This document shows positions 47,630 through 58,634 of a stretch of 64,000 bases of DNA, one piece after another. Source of the stretch: Haemophilus paracuniculus (GTDB lineage Bacteria; Pseudomonadota; Gammaproteobacteria; Enterobacterales; Pasteurellaceae); the NCBI RefSeq assembly GCF_002015115.1, contig NZ_MUYA01000008.1, forward strand, positions 12,650-76,649, read 5' to 3'. The notes under the pieces are model-generated. The model ran no database searches and was not told the origin of the DNA. It saw only the letters and a program-made list of their open reading frames with translations. Numbering within the stretch: position 1 is the stretch's first letter; every line of letters starts with the position of its first letter. The translations under genes were made by a program, and so were the position numbers.

Positions 47630-48235
47630 TCAGAAATGGATTTCTGAACAAATTACATCATTTATACCATAAGGGTGGACTTTAAGACAACAATTATTCA
47701 GAGAAGTTCCCGATTTCAACGTAATCGCCACACTTGGGTTTGGCAATCTCTCGCCTGCCACTTTCGGTTCGCTGATTTTTAATGTCAGCTCGGGATTCTC
47801 CGCCAAGCCAAAGGTGGTCAAGGTTCGCTCAATCCACGCCTCAACGCTTTCCCCTTCGAGCATTGGAAACACCGCCTCAATATGTTCCCAACCCTGTTCA
47901 GGATAGATTTTTCCTTTTGGAAACGGCAATTCAATTATTGATACCGATTGATCCAAAAAAACAAGCGGTGCGTTTAGCTCAAATAAATAGATCGGGCGAC
48001 CATTCACTTCGCTCATTTTGAGCAGACGACTCTGCGACTGCAACATCTCCCGCCACTGCTCGGCGGTGGTAAGATCATTCATTCGCACCGCCAAATGATC
48101 AATCACTAATGGCGAAAGGTCGATCCGAGCCACTTTTGCAATATCCGCAATTTGGCGAGAAAAGCGAGCCAAATCGCCAAAACAAGCGGTCAGATTCTCG
48201 AAAATTTTTGCGTTTTCTTGTATGATAGACGGCAT
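47630..48235 (-). CDS. yecM: YecM-family protein (VOC-like fold)
   Basis: About 201 residues from the ATG at 48235, matching E. coli YecM in DHLAVRMND, WEHIEAVFP and IAITLKSG-type segments (here SVAITLKSG). A metal-binding role has been suggested for the family; the substrate is unknown. It is divergent from argS with only 28 bases between starts, the same pairing as in E. coli. Confidence 0.88.
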   Translation of the reverse strand: MPSIIQENAKIFENLTACFGDLARFSRQIADIAKVARIDLSPLVIDHLAVRMNDLTTAEQWREMLQSQSRLLKMSEVNGRPIYLFELNAPLVFLDQSVSIIELPFPKGKIYPEQGWEHIEAVFPMLEGESVEAWIERTLTTFGLAENPELTLKISEPKVAGERLPNPSVAITLKSGTSLNNCCLKVHPYGINDVICSEIHF

Positions 48236-48263
48236 TTTTTCAGTGTAAAAATTAGGATTTAAC

Positions 48264-49991
48264 GTGAACATTCAGCATATTCTATCGCAAAAAATTCAGC
48301 AAGCAATGGTGCAAGCAGGGGCAGAACAAGGGGTTGAGGCGTTGGTGCGTCAATCGGGGAAACCGCAATTTGGCGATTACCAAGCCAACGGCATTATGGG
48401 GGCGGCTAAAAAATTGGGGGTCAATCCGCGTGAGTTCGCCCAAAAAGTGTTAGATAACCTCGACCTTTCAAACATTGCCGACAAATTAGAGATCGCAGGA
48501 CCGGGCTTTATTAACATTTTCCTTTCCCCACAATGGTTGGCGAGCAATGCCGAGCAAGCCCTCACGCACGCCAAATTAGGGTTCGAAACCGCCCAACCGC
48601 AAACGGTGGTGGCGGATTATTCCTCGCCAAACGTAGCGAAAGAAATGCACGTCGGGCATTTGCGTTCGACCATTATCGGCGATGCGGTGGTACGAGCCTT
48701 AGAATTTCTAGGGAATAAGGTGATCCGTGCCAACCACGTCGGCGACTGGGGTACGCAATTCGGTATGTTGATCGCCTACCTCGAAAAAATGGAAAACGAA
48801 AACGCCACCGCAATGGAATTGAGCGATTTAGAGGCGTTTTATCGTGCTGCCAAAGCGCATTACGACAGCGATCAAGCCTTTGCGGAAAAGGCGCGCAACT
48901 ATGTGGTGAAATTGCAAAGTGGCGATGAATACTGCCGTACGATGTGGAAAAAGTTGGTCAATATCACAATGCAACAAAACCAACTCAACTACGATCGCCT
49001 CAATGTCACCCTCACCGAAAACGATGTAATGGGCGAAAGTTTGTACAATCCGATGTTGCCAGAAATCGTGGCTGACTTACAAAAACAAGGCTTAGCGGTG
49101 AAAGATGATGGGGCGTTGGTGGTCTATCTGGACGAATTCAAAAACAAAGAGGGCGAGCCGATGGGCGTGATCGTGCAGAAAAAAGATGGCGGATTCCTCT
49201 ACACCACCACCGACATTGCGGCGGCGAAATACCGTTGCCACACTTTAAAAGCGGATCGTGCCTTGGTATTTTCCGACACTCGCCAAAGCCAGCATATGCA
49301 ACAGGCGTGGCTCATCACCCGCAAGGCAGGCTATGTGCCAGAGAGCTTCCAGCTCGAACATCACAACTTTGGAATGATGTTGGGCAAAGACGGTAAGCCG
49401 TTCAAAACACGCACGGGTGGCACGGTGAAACTCGCCGATTTATTAGATGAGGCGGTCGAACGCGCCGAAAAATTGATTGCAGAAAAAAATCCAAATCTGA
49501 CCGCTTGCGAGAAAGCCGCCGTGGTTGAGGCGGTGGCTATTGGGGCGGTGAAGTATTCCGATCTCTCAAAAAACCGCACCACCGACTACGTTTTCGACTG
49601 GGATAATATGCTGAGCTTTGAGGGCAACACCGCCCCTTATATGCAATACGCCTACACACGGATTTGCTCGATTTTCAGCCGCGCCGACATCGATCCGAGC
49701 CGTCTCACGGGGGAAATCGTCCTTGCCGAAGACAAAGAGCGGTCGCTTGCCCTCAAACTTTTGCAATTTGAAGAAGCGGTAACCGCCGTGGCGAAAGACG
49801 GTATGCCACACATTTTGTGCCAATACCTCTATGAACTGGCGGGCGTCTTTTCCAGCTTCTACGAGGCCTGCCCGATCCTCAACGCGGAACAGCCAACCAA
49901 AAACAGCCGCCTCAAACTCGCCCACCTCACCGCGAAAACCCTCAAACAAGGGTTGGATTTGTTGGGGATTAAGACGGTTGAGAAGATGTAA
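48264..49991 (+). CDS. argS: Arginyl-tRNA synthetase
   Basis: Class I synthetase of 575 residues. The HIGH-type motif is in [16 protein letters not shown]. The anticodon-binding helical domain ends [21 protein letters not shown]. It starts with GTG at 48264, with AGGA six bases upstream, and MNIQ as in E. coli. The promoter must lie within or just before yecM's first codons because the two starts are 28 bases apart. Confidence 0.97.
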   Translation: MNIQHILSQKIQQAMVQAGAEQGVEALVRQSGKPQFGDYQANGIMGAAKKLGVNPREFAQKVLDNLDLSNIADKLEIAGPGFINIFLSPQWLASNAEQALTHAKLGFETAQPQTVVADYSSPNVAKEMHVGHLRSTIIGDAVVRALEFLGNKVIRANHVGDWGTQFGMLIAYLEKMENENATAMELSDLEAFYRAAKAHYDSDQAFAEKARNYVVKLQSGDEYCRTMWKKLVNITMQQNQLNYDRLNVTLTENDVMGESLYNPMLPEIVADLQKQGLAVKDDGALVVYLDEFKNKEGEPMGVIVQKKDGGFLYTTTDIAAAKYRCHTLKADRALVFSDTRQSQHMQQAWLITRKAGYVPESFQLEHHNFGMMLGKDGKPFKTRTGGTVKLADLLDEAVERAEKLIAEKNPNLTACEKAAVVEAVAIGAVKYSDLSKNRTTDYVFDWDNMLSFEGNTAPYMQYAYTRICSIFSRADIDPSRLTGEIVLAEDKERSLALKLLQFEEAVTAVAKDGMPHILCQYLYELAGVFSSFYEACPILNAEQPTKNSRLKLAHLTAKTLKQGLDLLGIKTVEKM

Positions 49992-50022
49992 TTGAGATCG
50001 GAAAATTTCAAACGTTTATTTG

Positions 50023-50107
50023 GGACGCGAACATCGCGTCCCTACGTAGGGACGCCACGCTGGCGTCCTTGATCGGGCAAAAAATAAAGGACGCAAATGC
50101 GTCCTTT
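50023..50107. repeat. Three GGACGC hairpins after argS; last one a terminator
   Basis: GGGACGCGAACATCGCGTCC, then GGGACGCCACGCTGGCGTCC, then AAAGGACGCA-AA-TGCGTCCTTT (50086-50107) with T-rich flank. A fourth relative, GGACGCGATGTCGCGTCC, occurs at 57913-57930. The last hairpin is a convincing bidirectional terminator between argS and accC. Confidence 0.75.
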
Positions 50108-50146
50108 GTTAATTTTAATTGAAATTTGCGGGAATCTGACCGCTTG

Positions 50147-51490
50147 TTATTTCAAACCCAATTTCTTTTCAAGGTAGTGAATGTTGGTGCCACCTTGGCG
50201 GAAATTTTCGTCTGCCATAATTTGTTTATGCAGCGGAATGTTGGTTTTAATGCCTGATACGATGGTTTCAGAGAGGGCGTTTTCCATTCGAGCAATCGCA
50301 ATTTCACGATTTTCCGCGAAAGTGATGAGTTTGCCGATCATTGAATCGTAGTGCGGTGGCACGCTGTAACCTGCGTAGATGTGGGAATCCCAACGCACGC
50401 CTAAGCCACCTGGCACGTGCAAGCGGTCGATTTTACCTGGTGAAGGCAAGAAAGTCGCTGGATCTTCCGCATTGATACGACATTCCATTGCGTGTCCACG
50501 CACTTTGATGTCAGACTGCTTGAACGACAACGGCAAGCCTGCCGCTACGCGTAACTGTTCTTTCACTAAGTCCACGCCTGTGATCATTTCGGTAACAGGG
50601 TGTTCCACTTGCAAGCGGGTGTTCATTTCGATGAAGTAAAATTCGCCGTTTTCGTAGAGGAACTCGAATGTCCCTGCCCCACGGTAGCCGATTTCGATAC
50701 AAGCATTGGCACAACGTTCGCCGATATATTGGCGTAACTCGTCCGTAATGCCTGGGGCTGGGGCTTCTTCCACCACTTTTTGGTGGCGGCGTTGCATTGA
50801 GCAATCACGCTCGGCAAGGTAAACCGCATTGCCGTGGGTGTCGGCTAACACTTGGATTTCGATATGGCGTGGATTTTCGAGGTATTTTTCCATATAAACC
50901 ATATCGTTGTTGAACGCCGCTTTCGCTTCGGCTTTGGTCATTGCGATCGATTCTTCCAAATCTTTTTCGTGATGCACCACACGCATACCACGACCGCCAC
51001 CGCCGCCCGAGGCTTTGATGATCACAGGGTAGCCAATTTTCTTGGCGATCCCTTTGTTTTTGGCAGGATCGTTGCCGATCGGACCGTCAGAGCCTGGCAC
51101 GCACGGCACGCCCGCTTTTTTCATTGCATTGATCGCAGAAACTTTATCGCCCATTAAGCGAATAACATCGGCAGTTGGTCCGATAAAGGTAAAGCCTGAT
51201 TTTTCAACCTGCTCGGCGAAATTGGCATTTTCCGATAAGAAGCCGTAACCAGGGTGAATTGCGTCCGCCCCCGTTACTTCGGCAGCCGAGATGATCGCAG
51301 GAATGTTGAGGTAGCTTTTGGTGGACGGGGCAGGGCCGATACAGACCGTTTCGTCCGCCAATAAAACGTGTTTGAGTTCACGGTCAGCCGTGGAATGTAC
51401 CGCCACCGTTTTGATGCCCAACTCTTTACAGGCACGCAACACACGCAACGCAATTTCGCCACGGTTCGCAATCACAACTTTTTCTAACAT
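50147..51490 (-). CDS. accC: Acetyl-CoA carboxylase, biotin carboxylase subunit
   Basis: ATP-grasp enzyme of 447 residues that carboxylates biotin on AccB. The glycine-rich ATP loop is [12 protein letters not shown] (about 159-170), with the active-site segment [16 protein letters not shown] and the N-terminal [18 protein letters not shown]. It follows accB by 80 bases. Confidence 0.98.
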   Translation of the reverse strand: MLEKVVIANRGEIALRVLRACKELGIKTVAVHSTADRELKHVLLADETVCIGPAPSTKSYLNIPAIISAAEVTGADAIHPGYGFLSENANFAEQVEKSGFTFIGPTADVIRLMGDKVSAINAMKKAGVPCVPGSDGPIGNDPAKNKGIAKKIGYPVIIKASGGGGGRGMRVVHHEKDLEESIAMTKAEAKAAFNNDMVYMEKYLENPRHIEIQVLADTHGNAVYLAERDCSMQRRHQKVVEEAPAPGITDELRQYIGERCANACIEIGYRGAGTFEFLYENGEFYFIEMNTRLQVEHPVTEMITGVDLVKEQLRVAAGLPLSFKQSDIKVRGHAMECRINAEDPATFLPSPGKIDRLHVPGGLGVRWDSHIYAGYSVPPHYDSMIGKLITFAENREIAIARMENALSETIVSGIKTNIPLHKQIMADENFRQGGTNIHYLEKKLGLK

Positions 51491-51569
51491 TGTCGTGTTC
51501 CTTTTAAAGTGAAAACGGCGAATTGCAAGCGGTGAGATTTTCTCAAATTTCGCAATTCGCCCGTTTTGA

Positions 51570-52040
51570 TTATTCGATAATGATGAGTTTTTGGTCGAAT
51601 TCTACCGCTTCGCCATCGTTTACCAGAATGGCTTTCACCACGCCAGCTTTGTCTGACTCAATGCGGTTCATCATTTTCATTGCTTCCACGATGCAGAGGG
51701 TGTCGCCCACTTTTACGCTTTGACCCACTTCCACAAACGGCTTCGCATCTGGGCTTGGGCTGCGGTAGAACGTCCCCACCATTGGCGAAAGCACCACGTG
51801 GCCGCTTTCATCTGCCGTTACTGCTGGGGCAGGTGCTGCCGCCGCTGGGTTGGCTGGTTGTGGTGCAGAAACTGGGGCAGAAGCCACCGCTTGTGGGGCG
51901 GCAACGTATTGCACCGCAGGGCTAACCGCTGGGGCGGCACGGCTGATGCGTACTGTGCCTTCTTCCTCAGACACTTCTAACTCAGTAATGCCTGATTCTT
52001 CAACTAATTCGATAAGTTTTTTGATTTTGCGAATATCCAT
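51570..52040 (-). CDS. accB: Acetyl-CoA carboxylase, biotin carboxyl carrier protein
   Basis: 156 residues. An N-terminal dimerising segment, an Ala/Pro-rich linker (about 35-75), and a biotinyl domain with biotinylated K122 in EAMKMMNRI (most relatives have NQI or NEI) and the characteristic thumb loop. First gene of accBC. The upstream gap to aroQ is 163 bases. Confidence 0.97.
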   Translation of the reverse strand: MDIRKIKKLIELVEESGITELEVSEEEGTVRISRAAPAVSPAVQYVAAPQAVASAPVSAPQPANPAAAAPAPAVTADESGHVVLSPMVGTFYRSPSPDAKPFVEVGQSVKVGDTLCIVEAMKMMNRIESDKAGVVKAILVNDGEAVEFDQKLIIIE

Positions 52041-52203
52041 AGTGATGTTCCATTATTTGAGGTTTTAGGGATTTTCCGACCAACCTAATGCGGTTTTTCG
52101 GGAAAAAAATCGGTGCTAAGATTACCCGAAATTGGGCGAATTTGCGATGAAAATCTTACAAAATTAGCGAAAATTCGCTAATTTTTGCGACTGATCGTAG
52201 CAG

Positions 52204-52647
52204 TTAGCGGTCTGCCGAGAGGGTTTCAATCGCAAAATCAAGGGCATATTCATAACCTTTCGCCCCCAAACCGCAAATCACCCCTTTCGCCACATCGCTC
52301 AAATAAGAATGGTGGCGGAACGGCTCACGGCTATGCACATTCGACAAATGCACTTCCACAAAAGGAATCGCCACCGCCAGCAACGCATCACGCAAAGCCA
52401 CGCTGGTGTGGGTAAAGGCGGCTGGGTTAATGATAATGAAATCCACCTGCTGAAACGCCTGATGAATACGGTTAATCAAGGCTTCTTCGCTGTTCGACTG
52501 AAAATAATCAAGCGACACCCCACGCTGTGCCGCCAACTGCTGTAAATGTTGCTCAATATCCGCCAAGGTCTGCGAGCCATAAATCTGCGGTTCACGCTTG
52601 CCTAACATATTCAAATTAGGGCCGTTGAGAAGTAGGATTTTTTTCAT
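52204..52647 (-). CDS. aroQ: Type II 3-dehydroquinate dehydratase
   Basis: Shikimate-pathway enzyme of 147 residues. N-terminal [13 protein letters not shown], catalytic Tyr in [23 protein letters not shown] and the His-containing [14 protein letters not shown]. Placed upstream of accBC as in many gammaproteobacteria. Confidence 0.97.
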   Translation of the reverse strand: MKKILLLNGPNLNMLGKREPQIYGSQTLADIEQHLQQLAAQRGVSLDYFQSNSEEALINRIHQAFQQVDFIIINPAAFTHTSVALRDALLAVAIPFVEVHLSNVHSREPFRHHSYLSDVAKGVICGLGAKGYEYALDFAIETLSADR

Positions 52648-52657
52648 TTTTATTTCC

Positions 52658-53452
52658 TTATCGTAATGATTGTGCTTTTTCGGCTAATTCGACTTTTCTG
52701 CCGAGTTTGTGTTCGATGAATTTCATTCGTTCCGAGTGCATTCCGTCTTTGGGATCTAAGGCACAGCAGACCGTGCCAACGGTGATTTCGCAGTAAGGCA
52801 GGAATTTGAGCTGATCGAACATCAAACGATCTTCCCCCTCGCCCCGTGCGTTGAATGCTTGCGACCAGCAATGCAAATAGGGCAAGGTTTCGATTAAATT
52901 TAAGGTCAAGCCAGATGGGCGAACGAAACCGCCAAATTTTTCCCGATAAGCCCCTTTATTGACCCCAACGCTTTCGATTTCATCAAGGCATAAAATTTCC
53001 TCGCTGTTCGGATCGGCGTAATAAGAGAGGGTAAACGCCCACTTGGCTTTCGGGTATTGGCTCAATGCGTAATGCACAAATTCAAGATGATTTGGCAAAA
53101 ACCAATCATCATCGTCAAGGTAGGTTACGAACGGGGCGTCCGCCAAAAACGAGAGTGCGGTGCGAAGTGAGCCACCGTAAAAACATTCTTGCACGCCACC
53201 GTGCCGTTTTGAGGTGGAATAACCGAGATCAAGCCAAACCAGCGAAATATGTGTCGGACATTCTTGCTCTAAGGTTGCCCTTAATTGGGGGATTTGTTGG
53301 AATTTGTCGATATCCACCCCGATCAGCACTTGGATTTTGCCCTCAAATTTTTGCTGAAACACCGAGCGAACCGCTCGCAGTAAATTGTCTCGCCCGATAG
53401 TGATAATCACCACGGCGATTTGGTGGCGGTGGTTTTCTGGAATTGGGTTCAT
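52658..53452 (-). CDS. Family 2 glycosyltransferase
   Basis: 264 residues with a GT-A fold. N-terminal [19 protein letters not shown] and the metal-binding acidic run [15 protein letters not shown]. It probably adds a sugar to a surface polysaccharide or LOS. The acceptor and sugar are unknown, and no other glycan genes are close. It starts shortly after the dapD terminator and ends 10 bases before aroQ's start, so it may be co-transcribed with aroQ. Confidence 0.85.
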   Translation of the reverse strand: MNPIPENHRHQIAVVIITIGRDNLLRAVRSVFQQKFEGKIQVLIGVDIDKFQQIPQLRATLEQECPTHISLVWLDLGYSTSKRHGGVQECFYGGSLRTALSFLADAPFVTYLDDDDWFLPNHLEFVHYALSQYPKAKWAFTLSYYADPNSEEILCLDEIESVGVNKGAYREKFGGFVRPSGLTLNLIETLPYLHCWSQAFNARGEGEDRLMFDQLKFLPYCEITVGTVCCALDPKDGMHSERMKFIEHKLGRKVELAEKAQSLR

Positions 53453-53467
53453 AGGGTTTTGAATGTG

Positions 53468-53512
53468 TAAGCGGTAGGATTTGACGAAATTTTGAAAAAT
53501 CCTACCGCTTGT
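53468..53512 (-). terminator. Terminator after dapD (facing uptake-type arms)
   Basis: TAAGCGGTAGGATTT faces AAATCCTACCGCTTG with a short A/T loop. It lies 12 bases beyond the dapD stop. Confidence 0.75.
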
Positions 53513-53523
53513 AAGGGGAAAAA

Positions 53524-54348
53524 TTACTCTTCAATCGTGCGTAAAAGTTCGTTGATGCCGACTTTGCCTAAGGTTTTGGCATCGACTTTTTTCACGATTA
53601 CGGCACAGTAGAGGTTATATTTTCCGCATTTTGACGGTAGGCTACCTGATACGACTACCGAGCCTGCTGGTACGCGTCCGTAGTGGATTTCGCCCGTTTC
53701 ACGGTCGTAGATTTTGGTGCTTTGACCGATAAATACGCCCATTGAGATCACGCAGCCGTCTTCCACGATTACGCCTTCCACCACTTCCGATCTCGCCCCG
53801 ATAAAGCAGTTATCACCGATAATGGTTGGGTTCGCTTGTAATGGCTCTAACACGCCGCCAATGCCTACGCCGCCTGATAAATGCACGTTTTTACCGATTT
53901 GGGCACAAGAACCTACGGTCGCCCAAGTGTCCACCATTGTGCCTTCGTCCACATAAGCCCCGATGTTCACATAAGACGGCATTAACACGGTGTTTTTCGC
54001 GATGTAAGCCCCTTTACGCACGGTGGCTGGTGGCACAACGCGGAAGCCCTCTTGTTGGAAACGTTCTGGGGTGTAGTCGGCGAATTTTTGTGGCACTTTG
54101 TCGTAGTATTTGGTGTCGCCCGCTTCGATCACTTGGTTATCGTTGATACGGAATGAAAGTAACACGGCTTTTTTGATCCATTGATGAACCACCCAATCGC
54201 CGTCAATTTTTTCGGCAACGCGGAATTTCCCGCTATCTAAGCCCTCGATCACTTGCTCAATCGCCGCACGGGTTTCAGCGTCCACCGTGTTTGGCGTGAT
54301 TTCTGCACGGCGTTCAAACGCCGCTTCAATAATTGCTTGTAAAGACAT
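53524..54348 (-). CDS. dapD: Tetrahydrodipicolinate N-succinyltransferase
   Basis: Lysine/diaminopimelate pathway enzyme of 274 residues. An N-terminal helical domain is followed by a left-handed beta-helix of hexapeptide repeats (about 100-240, [32 protein letters not shown]). Divergent from potD. Confidence 0.97.
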   Translation of the reverse strand: MSLQAIIEAAFERRAEITPNTVDAETRAAIEQVIEGLDSGKFRVAEKIDGDWVVHQWIKKAVLLSFRINDNQVIEAGDTKYYDKVPQKFADYTPERFQQEGFRVVPPATVRKGAYIAKNTVLMPSYVNIGAYVDEGTMVDTWATVGSCAQIGKNVHLSGGVGIGGVLEPLQANPTIIGDNCFIGARSEVVEGVIVEDGCVISMGVFIGQSTKIYDRETGEIHYGRVPAGSVVVSGSLPSKCGKYNLYCAVIVKKVDAKTLGKVGINELLRTIEE

Positions 54349-54534
54349 TTTGCGTTCCTTCTAGTGAGTAAATAAAAATCGCTCGACTTTTTAACATAGA
54401 GCGAGAAAGATTTCCACCTTTACCCCACCTATTTGTAAAATTTGTGGAAATCTGACCGCTTGTTCGTAGCAAAAAGGCGAAGAAATCGTTATACTACGCC
54501 GATTTTTTAAAGTGGCGAGCCTTTCGCATTTTCC

Positions 54535-54561
54535 CCCTTATCCTAAGGGTTTTTCTTTTTT
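54535..54561 (+). terminator. Leader terminator just upstream of potD
   Basis: CCCTTA-TCC-TAAGGG hairpin followed by TTTTTCTTTTTT. It ends one base before the AGGAGG ribosome site of potD and lies downstream of a TATACT -10-like box (54490-54495). A terminator placed between promoter and gene suggests attenuation control. The stem is only 6 bases, so confidence is moderate. Confidence 0.5.
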
Positions 54562-54573
54562 AGGAGGCTAACA

Positions 54574-55623
54574 ATGATCAAATTCGGTCGTGCTTTTCTC
54601 GCAAAATTAACCGCCGTGGCGGTGGCATTTTCTGCCCTTTCGGCACAAGCTGCTGAGAAATTATACGTTTACAACTGGACGGAATATGTACCGTCTTCGT
54701 TGCTGGAACAGTTTAAAAAAGAGACGGGCATTGAAGTGATTTATTCCACCTTTGAAAGTAACGAGGAAATGTATTCCAAACTCAAACTTTCCAAAGGCTC
54801 GACTTACGACATCGTTTTTCCGTCCAGCTACTATGTGGGCAAAATGGCGAAAGAGGGAATGTTAGCCGAACTGGATAAAAGCAAACTCTCAAATTTAAAA
54901 AATGTGAGTGCGGAATTGATGGGTAAACCGTTTGACCCTGAAAATAAATACTCATTGCCTTACGTTTACGGCTTAACGGGCATTGGCGTGAATGCCAAAG
55001 ATTTCGCCCCCGCCACCATTAACAGTTGGGGCGATTTGTGGAAATCGGAATACAAAGGCAAAGTGTTGCTGATGAACGATCCGCGTGAAGTGTTCCACAT
55101 CGCTTTATTGTTAGACGGCAAATCGCCGAACACCGAAAAAGAGGACGAAATCAAAACCGCCTACGAGCGTTTGAAAAAACTCGTGCCAAATGTTCTCGTG
55201 TTCAATTCTGACTCACCTGAAATGCCTTATTTGCAAGGTGAAGTGTCGGTGGGAATGCAGTGGAGCGGCTCGGCATATCGTGCCAAACAAGAAAATCCTG
55301 ACCTCAAATTTATCTTCCCGAAAGAGGGGGTGATTGTGTGGATGGATAACTATGTGATCCCGAAAAATGCGGCGAACAAAGAGGCAGCACACAAATTCAT
55401 CAACTTCTTATTGCGTCCTGAAAGTGCCAAAGAAGTGATTGAAACAATGGGCTTTTCAATGCCAAACGAGGGCGTAAAAGCCTTGTTGAAACCAGAAGTG
55501 GCGAGTGATCCGCTACTGTTCCCACCGAAAGCGGAAATCGAAAAAGGGATTTTGCAAGCGGACGTGGGTAAAGCGGTCGAAACCTACGAAAAATACTGGA
55601 ACGAACTCAAAACCAACAAATAA
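54574..55623 (+). CDS. potD: Spermidine/putrescine-binding periplasmic protein
   Basis: 349 residues with a signal peptide cleaved after AQA (about residue 26). The mature start [30 protein letters not shown] and [21 protein letters not shown] are typical of PotD. The potABC genes are not adjacent, so this is a detached binding protein. Strong AGGAGG ribosome site. Confidence 0.93.
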   Translation: MIKFGRAFLAKLTAVAVAFSALSAQAAEKLYVYNWTEYVPSSLLEQFKKETGIEVIYSTFESNEEMYSKLKLSKGSTYDIVFPSSYYVGKMAKEGMLAELDKSKLSNLKNVSAELMGKPFDPENKYSLPYVYGLTGIGVNAKDFAPATINSWGDLWKSEYKGKVLLMNDPREVFHIALLLDGKSPNTEKEDEIKTAYERLKKLVPNVLVFNSDSPEMPYLQGEVSVGMQWSGSAYRAKQENPDLKFIFPKEGVIVWMDNYVIPKNAANKEAAHKFINFLLRPESAKEVIETMGFSMPNEGVKALLKPEVASDPLLFPPKAEIEKGILQADVGKAVETYEKYWNELKTNK

Positions 55624-55688
55624 CTTTTTTCTTCCCGCTAGATTTAGCGGGATTTTTATCAACCCTAATGACATCAAGAGGATTATCA

Positions 55689-56258
55689 ATGTCAAATCAA
55701 CACTCACTCACCGCAAACCCAGCCCCGCTTGGTTTATGTGGTTTCGCTTTAACAACTTGGCTACTTAGCTTAATCAACAACGGCACATTCTCGGGCGACA
55801 ATGTCGGTCTCGTGCTAGCAATGGGCTTTGCGTTCGGTGGCACGGCTCAAATGATCGCAGGTATGTTTGAATTTTCAAAAGGTAACACTTTCGGCTTTAC
55901 CGCTTTCACTAGCTACGGTGCATTCTGGTGGTCGTTCGCCTTATTCAAAGTGTTCTTCGCCGCCAACGTTTCAGCGGCATTCATCGGCTGGTATTTAGTG
56001 GCTTGGGGAACATTCACCCTAATGATGTTTATCGGCACACTTGCCAAAGCCCGTGCGTTACAAGCGATCTTCCTCGCCCTAACGATCACGTTCTACTTGC
56101 TTGCGATTGGCGATTTCACTGAAAACAAAGTATGGACGAACATCGGCGGTAACTTCGGTTTATTAACCGCATTATTAGCGTTCTACCTTGCGGCGGCGGA
56201 CATCATCAACGACAGCTTTGGTCGCACCGTTCTACCAATCGGCGAACCGAAAAAATAA
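55689..56258 (+). CDS. satP: Acetate/succinate transporter SatP (YaaH family)
   Basis: 189 residues with six membrane spans and the GPR1/FUN34/YaaH signature NPAPLGLCGFALTTWLL near the N-terminus. Start 55689 (MSNQHS) has an AGAGGA site. It likely moves acetate or succinate with protons. Followed by a perfect 26-base palindrome terminator. Confidence 0.93.
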   Translation: MSNQHSLTANPAPLGLCGFALTTWLLSLINNGTFSGDNVGLVLAMGFAFGGTAQMIAGMFEFSKGNTFGFTAFTSYGAFWWSFALFKVFFAANVSAAFIGWYLVAWGTFTLMMFIGTLAKARALQAIFLALTITFYLLAIGDFTENKVWTNIGGNFGLLTALLAFYLAAADIINDSFGRTVLPIGEPKK

Positions 56259-56274
56259 TCAAAAATTTCCAATA

Positions 56275-56300
56275 AAAAGACCGCTTGCAAGCGGTCTTTT
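56275..56300. terminator. Perfect uptake-sequence palindrome terminator
   Basis: A 26-base perfect palindrome: AAAAGACCGCTTG followed by CAAGCGGTCTTTT, with T/C-rich flank. Two uptake cores meet head to head with no spacer. It ends satP and the convergent tsuB. Confidence 0.85.
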
Positions 56301-56313
56301 CTTTTTCTGGGAA

Positions 56314-56538
56314 TTAACTTTTCTGCACCACAATTTCCCACGAGGCTTCGCCGATTTGGGCGAAGTGGGTAACGGGATAATTGTTTTCCGCCGCCCAGTT
56401 GGGAATGCTTTCCGTGCCTTGGGTGCAGTCGAATTGAATGAAAAGCTCATCGCCTGCTTCAAGTTGTGCCATTTTTTGTTTGGCTTCAATCAATGGGAAT
56501 GGGCAGACCATTCCGTTCGTTTCGAGTGTGTAACGCAT
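56314..56538 (-). CDS. tsuB: TsuB (YeeD), TusA-like sulfur carrier
   Basis: 74 residues with the TusA fold and the active cysteine C12 in MVCPFPLIEAK. Because it directly follows the YeeE/YedE transporter gene (18 bases), it is the TsuB partner that handles imported thiosulfate rather than tRNA-thiolation TusA. Confidence 0.85.
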   Translation of the reverse strand: MRYTLETNGMVCPFPLIEAKQKMAQLEAGDELFIQFDCTQGTESIPNWAAENNYPVTHFAQIGEASWEIVVQKS

Positions 56539-56556
56539 ATTGTTTCCTTTTTGTGA

Positions 56557-57606
56557 TTATGCCGTGCAAGCGGTGGCTTGGCGGCTTGGTTTGACGAACA
56601 GGAAGTAGGACATTGTCCAAACCCCGAGAATGGTAACGGCGAGGCTCAACCAGCCTTTGCTCGACATCACGGCGGTGGCGGTTAAGCCGTTGCCAATGGT
56701 GCAGCCCCCTGCGAGGCTCGCCCCCACGCCCATCAACAAACCGCCGACCAAGCTGAATGCGAGGGTTTTGCTGTCGGGCAGACGCCAGCGAAATCCGTTG
56801 CTGCCTTTGGCGGCGAGGAATGAGCCGACAAAAATCCCCAATACCAAAAACACGCCCCAGTTGAGTTTGCTCTCATCGCCCGTGGCGAAGAAGTAAACAA
56901 GGTTGGCGGACGGGGTGGTAATGCCTAAGCCGTCATTTCGCCCTGTGGAAGAGCTGGCGAACCACGCGAGGAACGCAATTACGCCCACCGCCACCGCCGC
57001 TTGGAATGGGTGGTAACGTTTTTCAAATAAATAGTGGCGAACACCTGAAAATTTTGGCGGTAATCCCACCGCTTGTATGCGAGGTTTGGCGAGGGTTTTG
57101 TAGGCGAAGTAAGCGGTTACGGCAACCAATAACGCCACCAACCACCAGACCGACACGCCCAAGGCTGCCGATAAATTTTCGTTCACTCGGGCGTGCTGGG
57201 TGATCGCCTTTTGCAGACCATTCAACGCCCCATATTTCATCGCCGCCGCACTCAATGCGTAAGCGAACAACGCCACCCAACTGCCGATCAAGCCCTCGCC
57301 AGCACGATACCACGTCCCTGTCGCACAACCACTGGCAAGCACAATCCCCAAACCGAAAATAAACGACCCGACCAGCACGCCAACAACCGAATACTCTTCA
57401 TATTCATAGCTCAAATAGCCAAGTTCTATCGCCACCAACACCCCGACACTTTGGATCGCAATCGCAATCAAAAACGCATAAAAAAGCCGATTATTGCGAG
57501 CAATGTACATATCACGAAAACCGCCCGTCATACAAAAGCGAGTACGTTGCAACACAAAACCGAGCAGCACCCCAATCACACCGCCTGAAAAGATAGTCCA
57601 TAACAT
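56557..57606 (-). CDS. tsuA: Thiosulfate transporter TsuA (YeeE/YedE)
   Basis: 349 residues with about nine or ten membrane segments. Three conserved cysteines line the proposed path: C25 (TRFCMTGGF), C94 (ASGCATGTW) and C302 (AGGCTIGNG). The frame is open to 57912, but the extension runs through palindromic repeat DNA. MLWTIFSGG at 57606 with an AGAGGAAC site is the start. Operon with tsuB. Confidence 0.9.
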   Translation of the reverse strand: MLWTIFSGGVIGVLLGFVLQRTRFCMTGGFRDMYIARNNRLFYAFLIAIAIQSVGVLVAIELGYLSYEYEEYSVVGVLVGSFIFGLGIVLASGCATGTWYRAGEGLIGSWVALFAYALSAAAMKYGALNGLQKAITQHARVNENLSAALGVSVWWLVALLVAVTAYFAYKTLAKPRIQAVGLPPKFSGVRHYLFEKRYHPFQAAVAVGVIAFLAWFASSSTGRNDGLGITTPSANLVYFFATGDESKLNWGVFLVLGIFVGSFLAAKGSNGFRWRLPDSKTLAFSLVGGLLMGVGASLAGGCTIGNGLTATAVMSSKGWLSLAVTILGVWTMSYFLFVKPSRQATACTA

Positions 57607-57948
57607 CGTTCTGTTCCTCTTGTGAAAAATCAATGGCTGGACTATACGCAAAAAATTTGAGGAAATTAAATAACCAAAATTTCTAAGATATGGCGAAATG
57701 AAAAAGTGAAGAATGCAAGGGGTGGGATTATTAGAAATTTCGCATTTTTGCCCCCCTACCCCGCCTACGGCGGTACTTCCCCCGCAAGCGGGGGCAGATC
57801 TTATTCTGCGAAAATTCTTAGATCTTTCCTTATTGTGAGATCGATCTGATATGCCCCTGCTTGCGGGGGAAGTGGTTGAGCGTAGCGAAACCGAAGGGGG
57901 CAAACTCGTCAAGGACGCGATGTCGCGTCCTAAACAATTTGCACAAAC
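57607..57948. repeat. Repeat-filled gap upstream of tsuA
   Basis: 342 bases with no gene. A large GC-rich palindromic element (57749-57902) and a GGACGC hairpin (57913-57930) fill most of it. The tsuA promoter should be at the left end. Confidence 0.6.
57749..57902. repeat. GC-rich palindromic element, copy 2
   Basis: 154 bases bounded by TGCCCCCCT and AAGGGGGCA, with two inverted units containing CCCCCGCAAGCGGGGG and GCTTGCGGGGGAAG. It shares layout with 5071-5172 but has about 50 extra bases (with AGATCT motifs) in the centre. Confidence 0.75.
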
Positions 57949-58575
57949 TTACCGATGACACCCCTCATACAACGGCAACAACTCGCGAATGGTTTGGTAG
58001 ATAAATTCTACGCAATCCGTATCCGCCAAATCCACTTTTTCGAGGTTTTTGCCGATGCACCAAAAATCATCATCAGAACGCAGTAGTAAATCCTGCTCGT
58101 TCAATGCTCGCACCTTGCGGAAATCGGCGTATTCGCTTTCGTCCCCTCGCCAGATGTCGAAATCGGCGAAGCGGTCGTCTAGCTGATCCAGCCATTGATT
58201 GTATTGGGCGAGGGAAATTTGCGAGCGGTCGGCTCGGTAGCAATGCCAATCAAGGCTCACTTGCAGCCGCCTGCGATTGAGAATGACCGACAAAATCGCC
58301 GCCGATTGGCGGTTAAATTCATATTTGTAGTAGGCGAAAAAATGGGCTCGCACCTGCCAGCCGTTGCACCATTTTTCGATATGCGGTTCGGCGAACGGTT
58401 GCTCGAGTTGAGCGGAAACGGCTTGATGTAAGGCTTTCCACTTTTCCCAATGGCGTTTGTAATCTGCCTTGATTTGCGGAATTTGTTCAGGGCAATACTT
58501 TTTGAGTTGGGCGAATTGAAAAAACGGCTGTTCAAACAATTCGCAACTTTCGGCGTTAAAATGAAGTTCAGACAT
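57949..58575 (-). CDS. HI_0552-like conserved protein
   Basis: 208 residues, soluble, rich in Trp and Tyr (KRHWEKWKALHQAV, EKWCNGWQVRAHFFAYYKYEFNRQ is the most conserved-looking part, split here at WQVR). It resembles the HI_0552 family, which is common in Pasteurellaceae and Firmicutes. Databases have sometimes named that family after glucose-6-phosphate dehydrogenase without support in motifs. Function unknown. It lies downstream of accA on the same strand with a 59-base gap. Confidence 0.7.
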   Translation of the reverse strand: MSELHFNAESCELFEQPFFQFAQLKKYCPEQIPQIKADYKRHWEKWKALHQAVSAQLEQPFAEPHIEKWCNGWQVRAHFFAYYKYEFNRQSAAILSVILNRRRLQVSLDWHCYRADRSQISLAQYNQWLDQLDDRFADFDIWRGDESEYADFRKVRALNEQDLLLRSDDDFWCIGKNLEKVDLADTDCVEFIYQTIRELLPLYEGCHR

Positions 58576-58634
58576 CGCAAAAGAAAACGGTCGTTTGCAG
58601 ATTTTGGGCTGAAAACGACCGCTTGTGGTGGAAA

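Noticed and set aside
56314-56538. Housekeeping TusA for tRNA thiolation
   Set aside because: The CPxP carrier fold is shared, but the gene directly follows the YeeE-type transporter, so TsuB (YeeD) is more likely.
56557-57912. N-terminal extension of TsuA to 451 residues
   Set aside because: The extra 102 codons read through palindromic repeat DNA. The membrane protein starts at 57606 with a good ribosome site.
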